NCBI RefSeq assembly: GCF_024169515.1
Contig: NZ_JAMKCQ010000003.1
Coordinates: 1-64,000 of the forward strand
DNA length: 64,000 bases
Source of the DNA: Erwinia aphidicola
Lineage (GTDB): Bacteria > Pseudomonadota > Gammaproteobacteria > Enterobacterales > Enterobacteriaceae
Direction: 5' to 3'
Below are positions 1-8,524 of the stretch, one piece after another. The translations under genes and the position numbers were made by a program. The notes beneath the pieces are model-generated. The model was not told the origin of the DNA, did no database searches, and saw only the letters and a list, made by a program, of their open reading frames with translations. Positions within the stretch are counted from its first letter, which is position 1, and the number at the start of each line of letters is the position of its first letter.

Positions 1-809
1 GCCAGCAGTACGTTCAGCTCAGAAAGGAAACGGATCCCTTTGTTGACGCCGGAGGTAACGGAAATGGTCGCCATAATCACCGACAGTACAATCAGCCCGG
101 CCTGCGCCGTCAGTCCTTCTGGCACGTCGAACAGCACCTTGAGGCCATAATTGAGCTGCACCACGCCAATGCCAAGTGTGGTGGCGATACCGAAAATGGT
201 CCCCAGCACGGCGGCAATATCCACCGTATGACCAATCGGACCGTTAATGCGCTTGCCAAAAATGGGGTAGAGCGCAGAGCGGATGGTCAGCGGCAGGCCA
301 TAGCGATAGCTGAAGTAACCCAGCGCGATCCCCATCAGGGCATACATCGACCAGCCAGTCAGACCGTAGTGGAACAGCGTCCAGACCATCGCCTGACGCG
401 CCGCTTCCATCGTCTGGCCCTGACCTTCCGGAGGCATCATATATTGCGTGACGGGTTCCGCGACCGAGAAGAACATCAGGTCAATGCCTATCCCGGCGGC
501 AAACAGCATTGCCGCCCAGCTCATCAGGCTGAACTCGGGCTTCGACTGCTCCGGCCCGAGCTTGATCGAGCCAAAGCGTGAACAGGCCATAAACAGCACG
601 AAGACGATGTAAACCGTGGCTGCCAGCAGGTAATACCAGCCAAAGGTATTCGATACCCAGTCAAGGGTGAGATTGATCCAGCGATCGGATAAATCGGTGA
701 AGAAAATAGTGGTCAGGGAAAATAGCAGGATGAGGACGGCTGAGGTGTAAAACACCACCGGATTAATACGATCTTTTTGAGGTTTTGCAGGTATTTCGAT
801 TGACGGCAT
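1..809 (-). CDS. betT: High-affinity choline transporter BetT (partial, C-terminus beyond left edge)
   Basis: Only the N-terminal ~269 residues are present because the frame runs off the left edge. It is a BCCT-family (betaine/choline/carnitine) transporter: the segments INPVVFYTS, SRFGSIKLGPEQSKPEFS and SVAEPV, followed by long hydrophobic helices, match BetT, the proton-driven choline importer of the inner membrane. Choline is the precursor of the osmoprotectant glycine betaine. The ATG at 807-809 is preceded by GGAGAC. In E. coli betT is divergent from betIBA; here the divergent neighbour is a zinc-chaperone gene, so betIBA, if present, lies elsewhere. A BetI-like palindrome lies upstream at 1031-1048. 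Confidence 0.93.
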   Translation of the reverse strand, partial: MPSIEIPAKPQKDRINPVVFYTSAVLILLFSLTTIFFTDLSDRWINLTLDWVSNTFGWYYLLAATVYIVFVLFMACSRFGSIKLGPEQSKPEFSLMSWAAMLFAAGIGIDLMFFSVAEPVTQYMMPPEGQGQTMEAARQAMVWTLFHYGLTGWSMYALMGIALGYFSYRYGLPLTIRSALYPIFGKRINGPIGHTVDIAAVLGTIFGIATTLGIGVVQLNYGLKVLFDVPEGLTAQAGLIVLSVIMATISVTSGVNKGIRFLSELNVLL

Positions 810-1030
810 AATGTCTCCGCAAACAGTGACCAGAAAAATAACCTGAAGTCCGCTCTGCGAAGCGCGCATTAGCGCATACTGGGTAAAATCCGCCGTATAT
901 CCGCTAATTACACTGGGAGAACTCTCAGGTGATGAGTGGTGTAACTTTCTGATTTTATTGTTTTAGTTTTTCTGCAATTGGCCCCCTGACGGTAAGTTTT
1001 GGGTAAATTTGAGCACCGATGATAAGTTTT

Positions 1031-1048
1031 ATTGATTGAGCATTCAAT
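1031..1048. promoter_or_regulatory. Candidate BetI operator upstream of betT
   Basis: The sequence attgattgagcattcaat has 5-bp inverted arms ATTGA/TCAAT and closely resembles, from memory, the BetI box of the E. coli betT-betI intergenic region. Its place about 220 bp upstream of betT suits choline-relieved repression. The match is by eye. Confidence 0.45.
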
Positions 1049-1308
1049 TAAAAAAAACTTTAGCGTCTCATTTTTGGCTATTTTTCGGCAGAAAATCGGC
1101 AAGTCTGGGCGATATTTTTCCGTTCAGTCTGGTGATTTATCGTCGTCAATTTCCTGCCTTCACTCCGTTTATTCTTTATGAGAATTAACTTATAACCACG
1201 TTAATATTGCGGTTATATCCTCGTGTCTATTTTTAATGAATTTTATCATCAAGCTTCAATCCGGTCCCACAAGCAATAAAGCCGAAGAGGATAATGACAA
1301 AACATATT

Positions 1309-1326
1309 GTTATGTTATAACATATC
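1309..1326. promoter_or_regulatory. Candidate Zur box upstream of the zinc-chaperone GTPase
   Basis: A perfect 14-bp palindrome tatgttataacata (1311-1324) sits about 75 bp before the GTPase start. Proteobacterial Zur boxes have the same TGTTATAACA core. COG0523 GTPases induced by zinc starvation are classical Zur targets, so function and site agree. Confidence 0.6.
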
Positions 1327-1398
1327 AAAAATAAATGGTGTGCCGTCAGTTTTCACACTGTCTTTATCGCGGTTTTATCAGTCTGTAAGGATGTTCCA

Positions 1399-2613
1399 AT
1401 GTCAAATATCAATCTTGCGGCGGACAGCCGTCTGCCGGTCACCGTTCTCTCCGGCTTCCTGGGTGCGGGTAAAACCACGCTGTTAAATCACATCCTTAAT
1501 AATCGTGAAGGGCGCCGCGTAGCCGTGATCGTCAACGATATGTCGGAAGTGAACATTGACGCTGCGCTGGTGCGTGATGGCGGCGCTGAACTGTCGCGCA
1601 CCGATGAAAAGCTGGTTGAAATGAGTAACGGCTGTATCTGCTGCACGCTGCGCGAAGACCTGCTGCTGGAAATTAACCGCCTGGCGCGGGAAGGGCGTTT
1701 TGACCAACTGGTGATTGAGTCCACTGGGATCTCCGAACCGCTGCCGGTGGCGGAAACCTTCACTTTCGAGGATGAGAGTGGGGAAAGCCTTTCCGCCGTA
1801 GCGCGGCTCGATACCATGGTCACGGTGGTCGATTGCTATAACTTCCTGCACGACTACGAGTCATGTGACAGCATTCAATCGCGCGGAGAATCGCTGGGCG
1901 AGGGCGATGAGCGCACGGTTGTCGATCTGCTGATTGAACAGATCGAGTTCTGCGACGTGCTGGTGCTGAATAAAACCGACCTGATTGATGCCGAACAGTG
2001 TGAACGGCTGTTTGCCATTCTGCGCAGCCTGAACCCCCGGGCGCTGATAGAAACGGCGAGTTTTGGTGCTGTCCCGTTGGAGCGCGTGCTGAACACCGGT
2101 CTGTTTAACTTCGCCGATGCCGCGCAGGCGCCGGGATGGATGCAGGAGTTGCGCGGCAGCCACGTACCGGAAACCGAAGAGTATGGCATCAGCCATTTTG
2201 TCTGGCGAGCGCGCCGTCCGTTCCATCCTCAGCGCTTCTGGGCATTATTCAGCAATACGCTGCCGGGCGTGGTGCGTTCGAAAGGCTATTTCTGGCTGGC
2301 TTCTCGTCCGGCTTTTGCCGGTAACTGGTCACAGGCCGGAGGCGTTTCGCGTCAGGGACTGGCAGGAAGTTGGTGGGTCAGCGTGCCGCGCGAACGCTGG
2401 CCACAGGATGAGGAGTCGCTGTTGGAAATAATGCGTAACTGGCAGGACGGCATCGGCGATGCGCGCCAGGAGCTGGTGTTTATTGGTATGGAAATGGATG
2501 AAGAGTGGCTTCGACAGCAGCTGGACAGCGCATTATTGAGCCATGCTGAGATGGCTGCCGGTCCGCAGGCGTGGGTCGGAATGGCCGACCCGGTTCCGGA
2601 GTGGTTTAACTGA
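1399..2613 (+). CDS. zigA: Zinc-chaperone GTPase of the COG0523/CobW family (ZigA/YciC type)
   Basis: A 404-residue cytosolic P-loop GTPase thought to deliver zinc to client proteins when zinc is scarce. Visible motifs: Walker [11 protein letters not shown] near residues 19-28, the metal-binding CxCC motif in [12 protein letters not shown] near residue 77, the guanine-specificity motif NKTD near residue 192, and a C-terminal CobW domain with [20 protein letters not shown]. The length of about 400 residues is that of the ZigA/YciC subgroup, longer than YjiA or YeiR. The gene is monocistronic; ATG 1399 is preceded by AAGGATG. The upstream Zur-like palindrome supports zinc-starvation control. 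The symbol is by subgroup resemblance. Confidence 0.85.
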   Translation: MSNINLAADSRLPVTVLSGFLGAGKTTLLNHILNNREGRRVAVIVNDMSEVNIDAALVRDGGAELSRTDEKLVEMSNGCICCTLREDLLLEINRLAREGRFDQLVIESTGISEPLPVAETFTFEDESGESLSAVARLDTMVTVVDCYNFLHDYESCDSIQSRGESLGEGDERTVVDLLIEQIEFCDVLVLNKTDLIDAEQCERLFAILRSLNPRALIETASFGAVPLERVLNTGLFNFADAAQAPGWMQELRGSHVPETEEYGISHFVWRARRPFHPQRFWALFSNTLPGVVRSKGYFWLASRPAFAGNWSQAGGVSRQGLAGSWWVSVPRERWPQDEESLLEIMRNWQDGIGDARQELVFIGMEMDEEWLRQQLDSALLSHAEMAAGPQAWVGMADPVPEWFN

Positions 2614-2632
2614 CTTGCTGCCAGGGATGGCA

Positions 2633-3040
2633 TCAACGCCCGGCAAAACCATCAAGGTAAGCGCCAGAGGCTTCAGTAATGAAAATGTGAACTCTTCTTT
2701 TACCTGCCGGAGAGGTGATGGTCTGGTTCACGAACGTCTCCTGTTTTTGCAGCCTGTTCAGTGCTTCATCGTGATACATCGCCGCCGCTTTTTTCTCGGC
2801 CTCGCTGCGGCTCACTCCTGCCTGACGATCTTTCGCCCCCATGTCGTAGAACTGAGCAAATACCGGTGTCATGGCTTTGATGGTATCGGACGTTTTGGTG
2901 TAGAAGTTCGGATCGAAATCCTTCTTCGTTTTGAACACATAACTTTTGGCATGAGCTTGCGGACTGGGAAGGTGATTGTTGCAGCCGGATAAGAACGGGA
3001 ACAATGAAGCGACAATCATGGCGATGAGTGTACGAGGCAT
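2633..3040 (-). CDS. Small lipoprotein, Exc2-like
   Basis: A 135-residue secreted lipoprotein. The N-terminus MPRTLIAMIVASLFPFLSGC is a signal peptide ending in the lipobox LSGC, so the mature protein starts at Cys20. The mature part is hydrophilic and helical. I chose the ATG at 3038-3040 because AAGGAAATGTT precedes it and because the longer frame back to 3133 would bury the signal peptide. The general look is that of the Exc2-family lipoproteins of enterobacteria, a name borrowed from plasmid entry-exclusion proteins; that assignment is from memory and its role on a chromosome is unknown. It converges on the zigA-like gene with a 19-bp gap. Confidence 0.7.
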   Translation of the reverse strand: MPRTLIAMIVASLFPFLSGCNNHLPSPQAHAKSYVFKTKKDFDPNFYTKTSDTIKAMTPVFAQFYDMGAKDRQAGVSRSEAEKKAAAMYHDEALNRLQKQETFVNQTITSPAGKRRVHIFITEASGAYLDGFAGR

Positions 3041-3209
3041 AACATTTCCTTTTGAGGGTGTAACATCCTGTTTATAAAACTGTTGCACTGCTGATTCTGA
3101 CGCAAAATTTCCTCCAGATACAGTTATTTTCACCTGCTGCTATGATGGCGGAGATTGCATAACGCCTTTACGCTCAGTATGGTGTGCGCAATTTTCTGAC
3201 AGAACCGGA

Positions 3210-3503
3210 ATGACCATGACCACTCACTCTTCAAAAGATCCTCTGCACGGCGTCACGCTGGAAGCGCTGGTCACCGCGCTGGTTGAGCGATATGGCTGGG
3301 AAGAACTGGCGCAGCGCATCAGGATCAACTGCTTCAAAAGCGACCCGAGCATCAAATCCAGCCTGAAATTTTTACGCCGCACGCCTTGGGCGCGCCAGGA
3401 AGTGGAAGCGCTCTACATCGCCACGATAAGTGAGCCTGAAGCCAGTGAGGAATCTCAGGATAACGATCCCTGGGCCAACGCGAAAAATCGCCCCCGTTCG
3501 TAA
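3210..3503 (+). CDS. VF530-family (DUF2132) small protein
   Basis: A 97-residue protein whose core [20 protein letters not shown], followed by WEELAQRI and [13 protein letters not shown], is the signature of the VF530 family, a small helical fold suggested to bind DNA. The function is not established. The C-terminal ~25 residues are acidic and polar and vary in the family. The start at 3210 has an in-frame ATG two codons later; either could be used. Confidence 0.8.
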   Translation: MTMTTHSSKDPLHGVTLEALVTALVERYGWEELAQRIRINCFKSDPSIKSSLKFLRRTPWARQEVEALYIATISEPEASEESQDNDPWANAKNRPRS

Positions 3504-3591
3504 TCAAGCCTCGTAAATACATGAAAGGGCTCTCCTGTCTCCTATTTTGTGACATCCGCACTGTAGGAAGACCACCTCAGCATGGGCACCA

Positions 3592-3696
3592 GCGCTGCTG
3601 CGTGAGCAGGTTGCGACCTGGACTGACGATCGCTGGCTTGCACCTGAGATTGCCAAAGCAGCCCTGCTGATGAAAACGCAGTCGCTAGCGGCCTAA
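3592..3696 (+). pseudogene. Possible C-terminal remnant of an aromatic amino-acid ammonia-lyase (HutH-like)
   Basis: The plus-strand frame ending at the TAA 3694-3696 reads LLREQVATWTDDRWLAPEIA followed by KAALLMKTQSLAA. This resembles the conserved C-terminus of histidine ammonia-lyase, where an arginine, a DR pair and a xPDI motif recur. No start codon, signal or upstream domain remains, so it is at most a scrap of a deleted gene. It overlaps the 3' end of hipA by 12 bp. The family assignment rests on about 30 residues. Confidence 0.3.
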
Positions 3697-4950
3697 CCGT
3701 TTAATGTTGTCATCCATCCGCGCCTGCAGGGTACGCAACGTTTCCCCGGTGATTTGGCCGGGGAACATATCGCCAGCCTTCAGCGCAAAGCCCGCTGCCA
3801 CATCACAGCACTTCGCAATAATATTACCCGCCTGCTGCGAACTCAGCTCGGCTTCCTGCTCAGCAAGCGCCAGGAGATGTTCACGGCCAATCTGTAACGC
3901 TTCGCCCATTACGTCCATTTGATGATAACCACCCGGTCCCTCGCACCAGGTGACATCGTAGGCCGGTGCCAGCTGCCACTGGCCGTTGTGCGTCATGGTG
4001 TAAGCAAAATTTTTCGGATGATCGTCGCGGTTATTGAACACGATATTGAACACGACGCGCTCAAAAGCCAGGGCTTTCTGGCGTACGTCATTGGTACACA
4101 GCTGTGTTGCACGCAGGAAGCTGGTGTAATCCAGCGCGCCGGGTACTTGATAATTGGCCCCGGTGTAGGCCGCAAGGCTCTGCATCGGCACCCGCAATCC
4201 GTTTTGGCGGTCAAACCGTTTTGAGGCAAACGCCGCCTGACCATTGGGCAAAGAGAAATAAGCGGTGTCAGGCGTATCGATCTGACACTCGCGCAGGCAC
4301 TGTGCATACACCGCCTCGATCGCGCACACTTCAGGATGTTCCTGGCGGGCGGGAAATTTAATCAGCCAGGCCTCCAGTTGTGCAGAGGCGGCAGTGGTGA
4401 AATGGCCGCTGGCCGGATCGCGGTACAGTAGCGCTTTCGGCCTCGCACCCTGAGGCGACCCGCCCATCTGGAGTAGCCGCTGCAGAAATGCGCCACCTTC
4501 GCCGTCCAGAACTTCCTGAACCTCCGTCGCCAGCTTCGACAGCGTAATATCCTGCGCCAGGGCAGCAGCTTCCGATTGTGAAGGTTCAAACGACATTGCC
4601 CCCATCGCATTGCTACCGATGTAAGTCAGCCGTTCAAGCGGGCCAATGCGCGCTGCATTCAGCCCGCGCTGGCGAAACAGGCGATCCATTAGCAGCATGC
4701 CCCAACCATCGGGCAGCGCATCGTAAACCGGGCCGGGTAAGCCAAGCTGATGCGCGGGGAAATCTCTGCGCAGCCGCGGCCCTTTTAGCGCCAGGCGGAG
4801 CGACGAAAGCTCCAGTCCGCGCCGCGCCGCCTCTTCGCTGTATTCAAACATGATCAGCGGGCGACCGGTTAACGCGATCGATGACACCAGCGTTCCCCAC
4901 TGCCATCGTTCATCCCAGCCCTCGTAGTAAACATCGACTTTACTGACCAT
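3685..4950 (-). CDS. hipA: HipA-family serine/threonine kinase toxin
   Basis: A 421-residue HipA-like kinase. The E. coli toxin phosphorylates glutamyl-tRNA synthetase and induces dormancy. Visible features: the glycine-rich loop GGSPQGARPKALL, the ATP-binding lysine in AWLIKFP, the catalytic motif NRDDHPKN with the first Asp at residue 309 (the position of the E. coli HipA catalytic Asp), and the metal-binding YDVTW. All key residues look intact. It overlaps the preceding hipB by 11 bp, so the two are co-translated, antitoxin first. The target of this homologue cannot be told from sequence. Confidence 0.88.
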   Translation of the reverse strand: MVSKVDVYYEGWDERWQWGTLVSSIALTGRPLIMFEYSEEAARRGLELSSLRLALKGPRLRRDFPAHQLGLPGPVYDALPDGWGMLLMDRLFRQRGLNAARIGPLERLTYIGSNAMGAMSFEPSQSEAAALAQDITLSKLATEVQEVLDGEGGAFLQRLLQMGGSPQGARPKALLYRDPASGHFTTAASAQLEAWLIKFPARQEHPEVCAIEAVYAQCLRECQIDTPDTAYFSLPNGQAAFASKRFDRQNGLRVPMQSLAAYTGANYQVPGALDYTSFLRATQLCTNDVRQKALAFERVVFNIVFNNRDDHPKNFAYTMTHNGQWQLAPAYDVTWCEGPGGYHQMDVMGEALQIGREHLLALAEQEAELSSQQAGNIIAKCCDVAAGFALKAGDMFPGQITGETLRTLQARMDDNIKRLGR

Positions 4951-5260
4951 GGGTTGAACTCCTTTTTACGCGCTGGCGTGCAGTACTCTTCTCGTAACGC
5001 AGAAGATCGTCGATGCTGTCGATCTGAGGCATAAACAGCGCCTCCAGCTCTTTCCCGCGCCCAAGCACCATCGCCACCCGTACCAGATTTTCAAACCCCA
5101 CGTTGCGCCCGGCTTCGAGGTTTGACACCGTATTGACGCCAATCCCCGCCCGCGACGCGACGTCGGCCTGCGTCATCTGCTGCGTCAGGCGCTCTTTGCG
5201 TAGCCGCTCGCAGAGCAGCTTAACAACTTCGCCGGGTTTACTAAGGGTTAAATCCATCAT
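4940..5260 (-). CDS. hipB: HipB-like Xre-family antitoxin and autorepressor
   Basis: A 106-residue DNA-binding antitoxin. Residues ~20-75 form a Xre/Cro helix-turn-helix (TQADVASRAGIGVNTVSNLE); the rest is a short charged tail. HipB proteins bind HipA and repress the operon. Two adjacent ATGs (5260 and 5257) are possible starts. The upstream region has repeated decamers that fit cooperative operator binding. The C-terminus overlaps hipA by 11 bp. Confidence 0.87.
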   Translation of the reverse strand: MMDLTLSKPGEVVKLLCERLRKERLTQQMTQADVASRAGIGVNTVSNLEAGRNVGFENLVRVAMVLGRGKELEALFMPQIDSIDDLLRYEKSTARQRVKRSSTHGQ

Positions 5261-5280
5261 AATAATGCTTATCTTTAAAA

Positions 5281-5397
5281 TATGAGGTTAATACACGTTA
5301 TTATAGAGTTAAGTAGTAATTGTGGCAAAGCGATTAAATCCATAATCATGGGGTTAAACAGCTTAATATCGATACAAACTATGAAATTATGGAGTTA
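5281..5397. promoter_or_regulatory. Array of TATGRGGTTA-type repeats upstream of hipBA
   Basis: Four direct copies of a decamer lie just upstream of hipB: tatgaggtta (5281), tatagagtta (5302), catggggtta (5347) and tatggagtta (5388). An inverted copy taaatccata (5335-5344) makes an imperfect palindrome with the third. Spacings of 21, 45 and 41 bp approximate whole helical turns. Repeated operators are typical of autoregulated hipBA promoters, though the word differs from the E. coli TATCC-N8-GGATA operator. Confidence 0.5.
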
Positions 5398-5639
5398 GTC
5401 GGTTGGCGAAAGCTGTTTTACAGGGAATGGTGCAGTTTATCAGGTGCGCGGTAAAAGCCCGTTCTTCAAGGAGGGGATGATGTCAATTCGCTGGTTGATT
5501 AAGCGCATTGGCGGCGGGTGAGCAGAAATAGTAGCCTGCCCATTTCCATGACCGAACTCGCGTTATTAACAATATCTTGTTTATCATGGACCGTTTTTTT
5601 GTTAGTTATCTGCGCCTCAGCGATCGGTGGAGAGTGCGC
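5398..5639. other. Leader region of the vxrA-like operon
   Basis: About 240 bp upstream of the sensor kinase. Apart from the tiny open frame at 5477-5521 I recognise no feature here. Confidence 0.4.
5477..5521 (+). CDS. Putative 14-residue leader peptide
   Basis: A very short frame, MMSIRWLIKRIGGG, is preceded by an unusually strong Shine-Dalgarno (AAGGAGGGG directly before ATGATG). The peptide is basic and amphipathic and ends in three glycines. It lies 118 bp upstream of the sensor kinase on the same strand, so it could be a leader peptide or a small membrane-active peptide. The good ribosome site is the only support; conservation is unknown. Confidence 0.25.
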   Translation: MMSIRWLIKRIGGG

Positions 5640-7040
5640 ATGGAACGAAGCAAGATGCTGTCGCTGCTGACAGTCTGTTCACTGTTGATCGCCGCCTGTG
5701 CGCCGCTGCCGCTTTCTCAGTCTGCCGACCAGTTTTTCTCCGCGCTCGAACAGGCTCCGGCTAGCATAGCGATCCCGCTCAGCACGCTGCAGCAGCTGGA
5801 CCCGTTGCTATTACGCCCTTCTTCACTTTATCCCGACTTTGACGACTTGCCATTACCGGTATTGTCGGCGTTGTACCATTATCAGCAGCGCTGTACCGGG
5901 TCACTTCGTGAGGTACCCAGGGCGAGCCGTCAGCTGGCGCTGGCATTGTGTCATGACACGCTGCTTACGGCTGACTGGTTTGCCGCACATCCCGTCTCTC
6001 CGCTCGGAGGAAGCAACGCCTGGTACTACTTGCAGCGCCACCCTGAGCAGCGTGCGGCGCTGGAAAAGGTGCTACACGTGCGGGAAAGACCGCAGGCGCT
6101 GGGAGGCATTGGCCTGCTATCTGATGAGAACCTTGATGCGCTGGCAAGTGGGCAGGGCTGGCTGATGCAGAACGGCACGCTGTGGCGATTACATCATCAA
6201 CAGTGGCTTCTATACGCGCCCCAGGTCTGGCAGCCGCTAGCCAGACGCGCAGGAATAATATTACTTGCTGCTGGCGGACGTTGTGATATTGCCCTGAGCA
6301 CGCTTTGCATCATACCAGGCGTTGAGAGCAGCGCAGCCTGGCGATCGTTACTGACCGGTGCGGCAATCATGGCGTCTGTATCCCTGATCTGGTTTGCCTG
6401 GCAGCGGCGACGTTTGCAGCAGCGGCATCGCTTTATCCTGCAGATGCTGACGCATGAACTGCGCACGCCCATCGCCCGCCTGGGCAACGTGGTGGAAGAT
6501 TTTCGTCGTGATTTCGACACTCTGCCGCTGCCTGCACAGTCCGGTTTTGCCGCGCTGGCGGATTGCGTGCAGCGCATGCGGCAGATGGCTGAAGCCAGCG
6601 AGCACTATCTGACTGGTGACAGTCGGCGGAAGGTGCTGGAGGCCCCCACCGCGCTGTTACTGAGCGAATGGCTTAGCCATATAACGGGATGCTGGCCCGG
6701 GCTGACGTTTTGCCTCGCCAGCGATCGCCGGGTCGCACTGCCAATATATTGGGTCACCCTGTGTCTGAATAACCTGTTGGATAATGCTTTTTGCCACGGA
6801 CGCGCCCCGGTTCGTCTGAGCGCAGAGTGGGATAAAGGGCGGCTCACTCTGCGGGTGACGGATTCAGGTTCACTGCAGTCACCGCGTTTACCCCACCTGG
6901 GGCGGTCTCTTTCAGCGCAGTCCGGGATGGGCCTCGGACTGGCGATTGTCAGACGCATTATCTGGCGACTTAAGGGGCGCCTGACGCTCAGCGGGCCACC
7001 TACCACCTTCACTCTGGAGCTGCCTTGTGACAAGCAATAA
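5640..7040 (+). CDS. vxrA: VxrA-like sensor histidine kinase (DUF3404)
   Basis: A 466-residue inner-membrane histidine kinase. An N-terminal signal sequence is followed by a ~210-residue periplasmic domain of the DUF3404 type found in Vibrio VxrA/WigK, a transmembrane helix near residues 240-260 (TGAAIMASVSLIWFAW), the HisKA H-box LTHELRTP with phospho-acceptor His272, an N-box LNNLLDNAF and a G-box GMGLGLAIVRRI. VxrAB responds to cell-wall stress in Vibrio. The ATG at 5640 is chosen because GGAGAG precedes it. The signal region ends in IAAC, which looks like a lipobox and is unusual for a kinase. It overlaps the response-regulator gene by 14 bp. Confidence 0.82.
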   Translation: MERSKMLSLLTVCSLLIAACAPLPLSQSADQFFSALEQAPASIAIPLSTLQQLDPLLLRPSSLYPDFDDLPLPVLSALYHYQQRCTGSLREVPRASRQLALALCHDTLLTADWFAAHPVSPLGGSNAWYYLQRHPEQRAALEKVLHVRERPQALGGIGLLSDENLDALASGQGWLMQNGTLWRLHHQQWLLYAPQVWQPLARRAGIILLAAGGRCDIALSTLCIIPGVESSAAWRSLLTGAAIMASVSLIWFAWQRRRLQQRHRFILQMLTHELRTPIARLGNVVEDFRRDFDTLPLPAQSGFAALADCVQRMRQMAEASEHYLTGDSRRKVLEAPTALLLSEWLSHITGCWPGLTFCLASDRRVALPIYWVTLCLNNLLDNAFCHGRAPVRLSAEWDKGRLTLRVTDSGSLQSPRLPHLGRSLSAQSGMGLGLAIVRRIIWRLKGRLTLSGPPTTFTLELPCDKQ

Positions 7041-7683
7041 TACGCTGTTGCTGATAGAGGACGATCTTGCACTGGGTGAGGGGTTGACCTCCTTCCTGCG
7101 GCAGGAAGGGTTTATCTGCCACTGGACGCGCGAAACAGCAGCGGTATCGCACCTGTGGAATCTGGCCGGGCTGGTTATCCTCGACCGGCAGTTATCCGAC
7201 GGTGACAGCCTGCGTTTTCTCCCGCGATGGCTGGCAAAAAAAGCGCTGCCGGTGATTGTGCTGACCGCTCGCGCCAGTATTGATGACCGGGTTGATGGCC
7301 TAGAAGCCGGGGCCCGTGACTATCTGACTAAACCTTTTGCGCATGTCGAACTGCTGGCGCGCATTCGTGCCCAGCTGCGTACATTGGGCGAGGGGCAGCT
7401 GACGGTCGGGGAACTTCAGCTTTTCCCATCAAGGCAGGCCGTGATTTGGCGAAAAAGAGAGGTCACCCTGACGGCAACGGAATTTTCACTCCTGTCAACG
7501 CTGGTGCATATGACCGGACGGGTGTTTACCCGTGACGAACTGCTGAATCAGGTCTGGGGCTACCAAAGTTTTCCCTCGACCCGCACCGTGGATACCCATA
7601 TTTTACAGCTGCGGCAGAAGCTGCCGGATATCGCTATCAGCAGCGTGCGTGGCGTCGGTTATCGTCTGGAAAAACTGCCTTGA
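7027..7683 (+). CDS. vxrB: VxrB-like OmpR-family response regulator
   Basis: A 218-residue OmpR/PhoB-type regulator. The receiver domain (about 1-118) has the acidic pair EDD, phospho-acceptor Asp53 in VILDRQ, a Thr in VLTARA and the Lys in LTKPF. The C-terminal winged helix (about 125-218) has TATEFSLLSTL and ends in SVRGVGYRLE. It starts with GTG at 7027 inside the end of the kinase gene, so the two are translationally coupled. By context it is the partner of the DUF3404 kinase. Likely targets include the downstream glycosidase gene, whose promoter carries an 11-bp direct repeat. Confidence 0.85.
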   Translation: MTSNNTLLLIEDDLALGEGLTSFLRQEGFICHWTRETAAVSHLWNLAGLVILDRQLSDGDSLRFLPRWLAKKALPVIVLTARASIDDRVDGLEAGARDYLTKPFAHVELLARIRAQLRTLGEGQLTVGELQLFPSRQAVIWRKREVTLTATEFSLLSTLVHMTGRVFTRDELLNQVWGYQSFPSTRTVDTHILQLRQKLPDIAISSVRGVGYRLEKLP

Positions 7684-8510
7684 TGCGTCCGTTTCTAACG
7701 TTTATCGCCGGGCTGCTTCTCCCCACTGGAATCGCAGCCGTCACGCTGCCCGCCACGCCGCTGACACCGCTCTATCACGCGCTTCTCACTAAGCGCAGCG
7801 ATCTGGCCTGGCAACAGCTGCTTATCAGCTGGCCTCAGATGAGTAGTGCGGCGCAGCGTGATGCATGGCTACAGGCGCTGGATGCATTGATCACAGTTCA
7901 GTGTGGCAATGACCTGCCGGTAGCAATCCCGGACTGGCTGGATCACCCTTCGTTGTCGCTGATCCAGCGCGATATGCCCCTCAACCGTATTTACCGGGTG
8001 CAGCTGAGTGGGAACAGCCCGTCTCGTCAGTTACGTGTCGTGCTCTCTTCCCCGGACGGCAGGGATTTAATGGCGGGAGCTGAGCAAGAATATCACGGCA
8101 GTGATGGGTTCAGCATTCAAAGCCAGGACCTGAATAAACCGTTAGCCGCCGGTATCTATCTGCTGACGGTGCGTTCCGGCAGTGAAATGTGGCAGCAGCC
8201 GCTGGCTTTACAGGGCAGCAACCGTCTTAACTGGATACAGCTTCAGCAGGGAAAGATTAAGCTGCATCCCCCGACAGTAGCGGCTGCCTGCCCTGCTCCC
8301 TGGCTGGAGCAGGCACTGTTAAGGCGCGATAGCTTTGCGCAGGTAGCGTGGCATCGCAGCGATGACCTCCAGCTACATAACTGGCCGCCGCGTGATGATG
8401 CAGAAAATTTATGGGGCACTGCTTCCGTGATCCGCGTGGAAGCGCGGGGCGGGCTCACGCTGCGTTTTGAACACCGCATGGCCGGACCGCTACTCACGCT
8501 GAAAAACTGA
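7683..8510 (+). CDS. vxrC: VxrC-like periplasmic DUF2861 protein
   Basis: A 275-residue secreted protein with an N-terminal signal sequence (MRPFLTFIAGLLLPTGIAAV). It is of the DUF2861 type, which follows vxrB in Vibrio as vxrC. Two cysteines (in VQCGND and AACPAP) could pair. Its ATG overlaps the vxrB stop codon by one base (TGATG), so it is the third gene of a tightly coupled operon. Presumed role: a periplasmic accessory to signal sensing; the biochemical function is not known. Confidence 0.72.
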   Translation: MRPFLTFIAGLLLPTGIAAVTLPATPLTPLYHALLTKRSDLAWQQLLISWPQMSSAAQRDAWLQALDALITVQCGNDLPVAIPDWLDHPSLSLIQRDMPLNRIYRVQLSGNSPSRQLRVVLSSPDGRDLMAGAEQEYHGSDGFSIQSQDLNKPLAAGIYLLTVRSGSEMWQQPLALQGSNRLNWIQLQQGKIKLHPPTVAAACPAPWLEQALLRRDSFAQVAWHRSDDLQLHNWPPRDDAENLWGTASVIRVEARGGLTLRFEHRMAGPLLTLKN

Positions 8511-8524
8511 GGGCGCGGGCATAT

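Larger units (their letters stand above)
810..1398. other. Divergent intergenic region betT / zigA-like gene
   Basis: A 589-bp AT-rich stretch between two divergent genes. It holds a BetI-like palindrome on the betT side and a Zur-like palindrome on the GTPase side. The one open frame inside it (minus strand 908-1102) has no Shine-Dalgarno, no recognisable domain and AT-biased composition, so I do not call it a gene. Confidence 0.6.

Noticed and set aside
908..1102. 64-codon minus-strand frame in the betT upstream region
   Set aside because: No ribosome site, no domain, and it overlaps the BetI-like site.
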